The notes beneath the pieces are model-generated. The model worked only from the letters and a program-made list of their open reading frames with translations, was not told where the DNA came from and searched no databases. A stretch of DNA of 64,000 nucleotides from Sphingomonas sp. H160509 (GTDB lineage: Bacteria > Pseudomonadota > Alphaproteobacteria > Sphingomonadales > Sphingomonadaceae): contig NZ_JAMXSR020000002.1 of NCBI RefSeq assembly GCF_024124765.2, positions 3,306,001-3,370,000 of the forward strand. Direction: 5' to 3'. Shown here in pieces: positions 62,040 through 64,000 of the stretch. The position numbers were made by a program, and so were the translations under genes. Numbering within the stretch: position 1 is the stretch's first letter; every line of letters begins with the position of its first letter.

Positions 62040-63063
62040 GGCAGCAGAAGCGAGGCGTCGCCATAGCTGTAGAAGCGATACTTTTCAGCGATCGCATGCG
62101 CATACGCCGCCTGCATCCGCTCGCGTCCCATCAGCGCCGACACGAGCATGAACAACGTCGAGCGCGGCAGATGGAAATTGGTCATCAAGCCGTCGATCCC
62201 GCGAAACCGATAACCCGGAGTGATGAAGATCGCGGTGTCGCCGTCGAATGGGCGGATCACGTCGTCCTCGCCCGTCGCGCTCTCGATCAGCCGGAGCGAC
62301 GTAGTCCCCACCGCGATCACGCGACCATTGTTCGCGCGGACCGCGTTGAGCCGATCGGCGGTGGCGGCATCGATCCGGCCCCATTCGGCGTGCATCTTGT
62401 GCTCGGTGGTGTCGGTCGCCTTCACGGGAAGGAACGTCCCCGCGCCGACATGCAGCGTCAGCGTCGCATGACCGATCCCCCGCCGCCTCGAGCGCCGCCA
62501 TCAATCCTGGCGTGAAGTGCAGTGCCGCCGTCGGCGCTGCGACTGCTCCCGGCTCGGACGCGAACATCGTCTGGTAATCGTCCGCATCGCGTTCGTCGGT
62601 CGGGCGCTTGCCGGCGATATACGGGGGCAGGGGGCATGTGGCCCGCGCGTTCCAGCAGCAGTTCGACCGGCTCGTCGCCCGCGAACACCAGCGCGTAGCT
62701 CCCATCGTCCTCGCGATCGACTGCCGCTGCGCTGACGCCGTTGCCAAACTCGATCACGTCGCCGTCACGCAGTCGCCGCGCGTTGCGGATGAACGCACGC
62801 CACCGCCTTGGCCCCTCGCGCTTGTGTAGCGTCGCGCCGATCTTGGCATCGCCGCGCCGCCCGTCGAGCTGCGCCGGGATCACGCGCGTATCGTTGAACA
62901 CGAGCAGGTCGCCACGCCGCAGCAGCGACGGCAGGTCTGATACGCCTGCATCCGTGGTGCGATCACCTTCGATCACCAGCATCCGCGCGGCATCACGCGG
63001 CGCCGCGGGGCGGAGCGCGATGTTGTCGGTCGGCAGGTCGAAGTCGAAAAGGTCGACGTTCAA
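62036..63063 (-). CDS. queA: S-adenosylmethionine:tRNA ribosyltransferase-isomerase, two frame breaks
   Basis: About 342 residues. [54 protein letters not shown] and [10 protein letters not shown], ending [12 protein letters not shown]. It moves ribose from SAM onto preQ1 in tRNA to form epoxyqueuosine. Breaks at G5 62630-62634 (GHMP to LPPYIAG) and C5 62478-62482 (LEAAG to IGHATLTL). First of the queA-EF-hand-tgt series; all are co-directional with overlaps. Confidence 0.95.
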
Positions 63064-63070
63064 CGTGGAG

Positions 63071-63799
63071 TCACTTCTTTGCAGGAGCCTTCTTTACCGG
63101 CGCCTTGCGAGCGGTCGGCGCGAGCTTTGGCTTGGCAGCGTTCGGACCCGAAGCCGTCCCCGGCAACGTCACCGGCGCACCGAGTGCGGGGGCAGGCGGC
63201 CCAGCCATATACGCCGGAGGATTATCCGCCGCGATATACGCGTGGACGATCCGCGACGGGTTCGCCGGCGGCTCGCCACGCTCGATCGCGTCGACATACT
63301 GCATCCCGTCGAGCACGCGACCGAACACGGTGTATTTCTTGTCGAGGCTCAGACGCGGCTGGAACACGATGAAGAACTGGCTGTTCGCGCTATCCTCCTT
63401 GTCCGACCGCGCCGCCGAGACGGCACCACGGACGTGCGGCAGATAATTGAACTCCGCCTTCACGTCGGGGAGCGTCGAGCCACCGGTGCCGTCGCCCTTG
63501 GGATCGCCACCCTGCGCCATGAAGCCATCGATCACGCGGTGGAACGCGAGGCCGTCATAGAAATGCTGGCGGGTCAGCGTCTTGATCCGCTCGACCATCA
63601 GCGGCGCGACGTCGGGCCGAAGCCAGATCGTGACGCGCCCGCCGGTCGAAAGATCGAGCAGCAGCAGGTTCTGCGTATCCGTGGTCAGGGGCGGGGTCGC
63701 GCGAACGGCAGGCGCCACGACTTCCTTCTTCTGCGCTGCACCAGCCGGTACCGTGACCAGGCACCCGAGCAACGCGAACATTCCGACGAAAAAGCGCAT
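63071..63799 (-). CDS. secreted cyclophilin-type peptidyl-prolyl isomerase
   Basis: 242 residues from ATG 63799 (MRFFVGMFALLGCLVTVPAG, signal peptide). The cyclophilin domain (about 40-190) has FYDGLAFHRVIDGFMAQGGD with the catalytic Arg, then NSQFFIVFQPRLSLDKKYTV and FGRVLDGMQYVD. A Lys/Pro/Ala-rich tail (about 205-242) is an unusual extension. It helps fold periplasmic proteins. The frame is open to 63982 upstream, but the signal sequence fixes the start. 7 bases before queA. Confidence 0.92.
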   Translation of the reverse strand: MRFFVGMFALLGCLVTVPAGAAQKKEVVAPAVRATPPLTTDTQNLLLLDLSTGGRVTIWLRPDVAPLMVERIKTLTRQHFYDGLAFHRVIDGFMAQGGDPKGDGTGGSTLPDVKAEFNYLPHVRGAVSAARSDKEDSANSQFFIVFQPRLSLDKKYTVFGRVLDGMQYVDAIERGEPPANPSRIVHAYIAADNPPAYMAGPPAPALGAPVTLPGTASGPNAAKPKLAPTARKAPVKKAPAKK

Positions 63800-63895
63800 C
63801 AAATTCCCACTCGAAAGAGGCCCGGCGCAACCAGGCTGCCGCCACTTAGAGCAAATCCCCGCTTGCGCCAATCTGAACGTGATGGGGATCGCTGC

Positions 63896-64000
63896 TCCCC
63901 TCCCTGAAAGGGAGGGGCCGGGGGTGGGTAGACTCGCTCGAGCCTCAAACGTGCAACCAAGCGGAACCCGACCCACCCCCAACCCCTCCCTTCCAGGGAG
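63896..64000. repeat. palindromic element at window end
   Basis: Left arm CTCCCTGAAAGGGAGGGGCC then GGGGGTGGGT; right arm ACCCACCCCCAACCCCTCCC and TTCCAGGGAG. It reaches the edge of the window and may continue. Confidence 0.8.

Overview
The window looks like chromosomal DNA of a sphingomonad (Sphingomonas-like alphaproteobacterium). Support: high-GC coding sequence, an alphaproteobacterial GAAC-N7-GAAC LexA site in front of uvrA, an mdh-sucD-sucA-sucB-lpd TCA cluster, several sphingomonad-type hypothetical families, and dozens of long GC-rich intergenic palindromes. No rRNA, tRNA or CRISPR array is visible.

Layout. 1-2.7 kb: a glycerophosphotransferase/nucleotidyltransferase pair for surface polymer decoration, and an MscS channel. 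2.9-6.8 kb: otsB, a GH15 hydrolase and otsA, overlapping (trehalose). 7.4-12.4 kb: a tripartite MacAB/TolC-type exporter. 12.3-20.2 kb: a molybdo-flavoprotein oxidase operon with 2Fe-2S, FAD and two tandem molybdopterin subunits plus the XdhC and MocA cofactor factors. 20.3-26.7 kb: glycerophosphodiesterase, phenylalanine hydroxylase, PrmA, an SDR and a soluble chemoreceptor. 27.0-32.1 kb: sdhCDA and sdhB, separated by a small membrane protein, a HicBA-type toxin-antitoxin pair and a ClpP-like protease. 32.3-42.7 kb: thioesterase, ZapE, then mdh, sucD, sucA, sucB, a DUF1877 gene and lpdA, with a GIY-YIG nuclease gene between mdh and sucD. 43.8-51.6 kb: a diguanylate cyclase, TonB-domain protein, uvrA, and an AT-rich island with an unrecognised membrane protein behind a BrnTA module. 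51.8-64 kb: small sphingomonad genes, cold-shock protein, cell-wall hydrolase, M16 peptidase, and the queuosine genes tgt and queA, then a cyclophilin.

Two window-wide features matter for any reader. First, about 35 single-base frame breaks interrupt otherwise intact genes, including sdhA, sucA, sucD, lpdA and uvrA. Nearly all fall in short homopolymer runs. This is best read as uncorrected sequencing or assembly indels, so the affected genes are annotated as whole CDSs with the break positions named.

Second, about 24 palindromic elements of 55-135 bp fill the spacers. Most share one architecture: two inverted arms, each a GC stem closed by a GAAN (or TTCG) loop and followed by a CCCA-type tail. 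The stem sequence differs between families but pairing is kept. One element is split exactly by the GIY-YIG nuclease gene, so that the nuclease sits where other copies have a short loop. This nuclease-in-palindrome arrangement is the strongest candidate here for an undescribed mobile or genome-structuring system.
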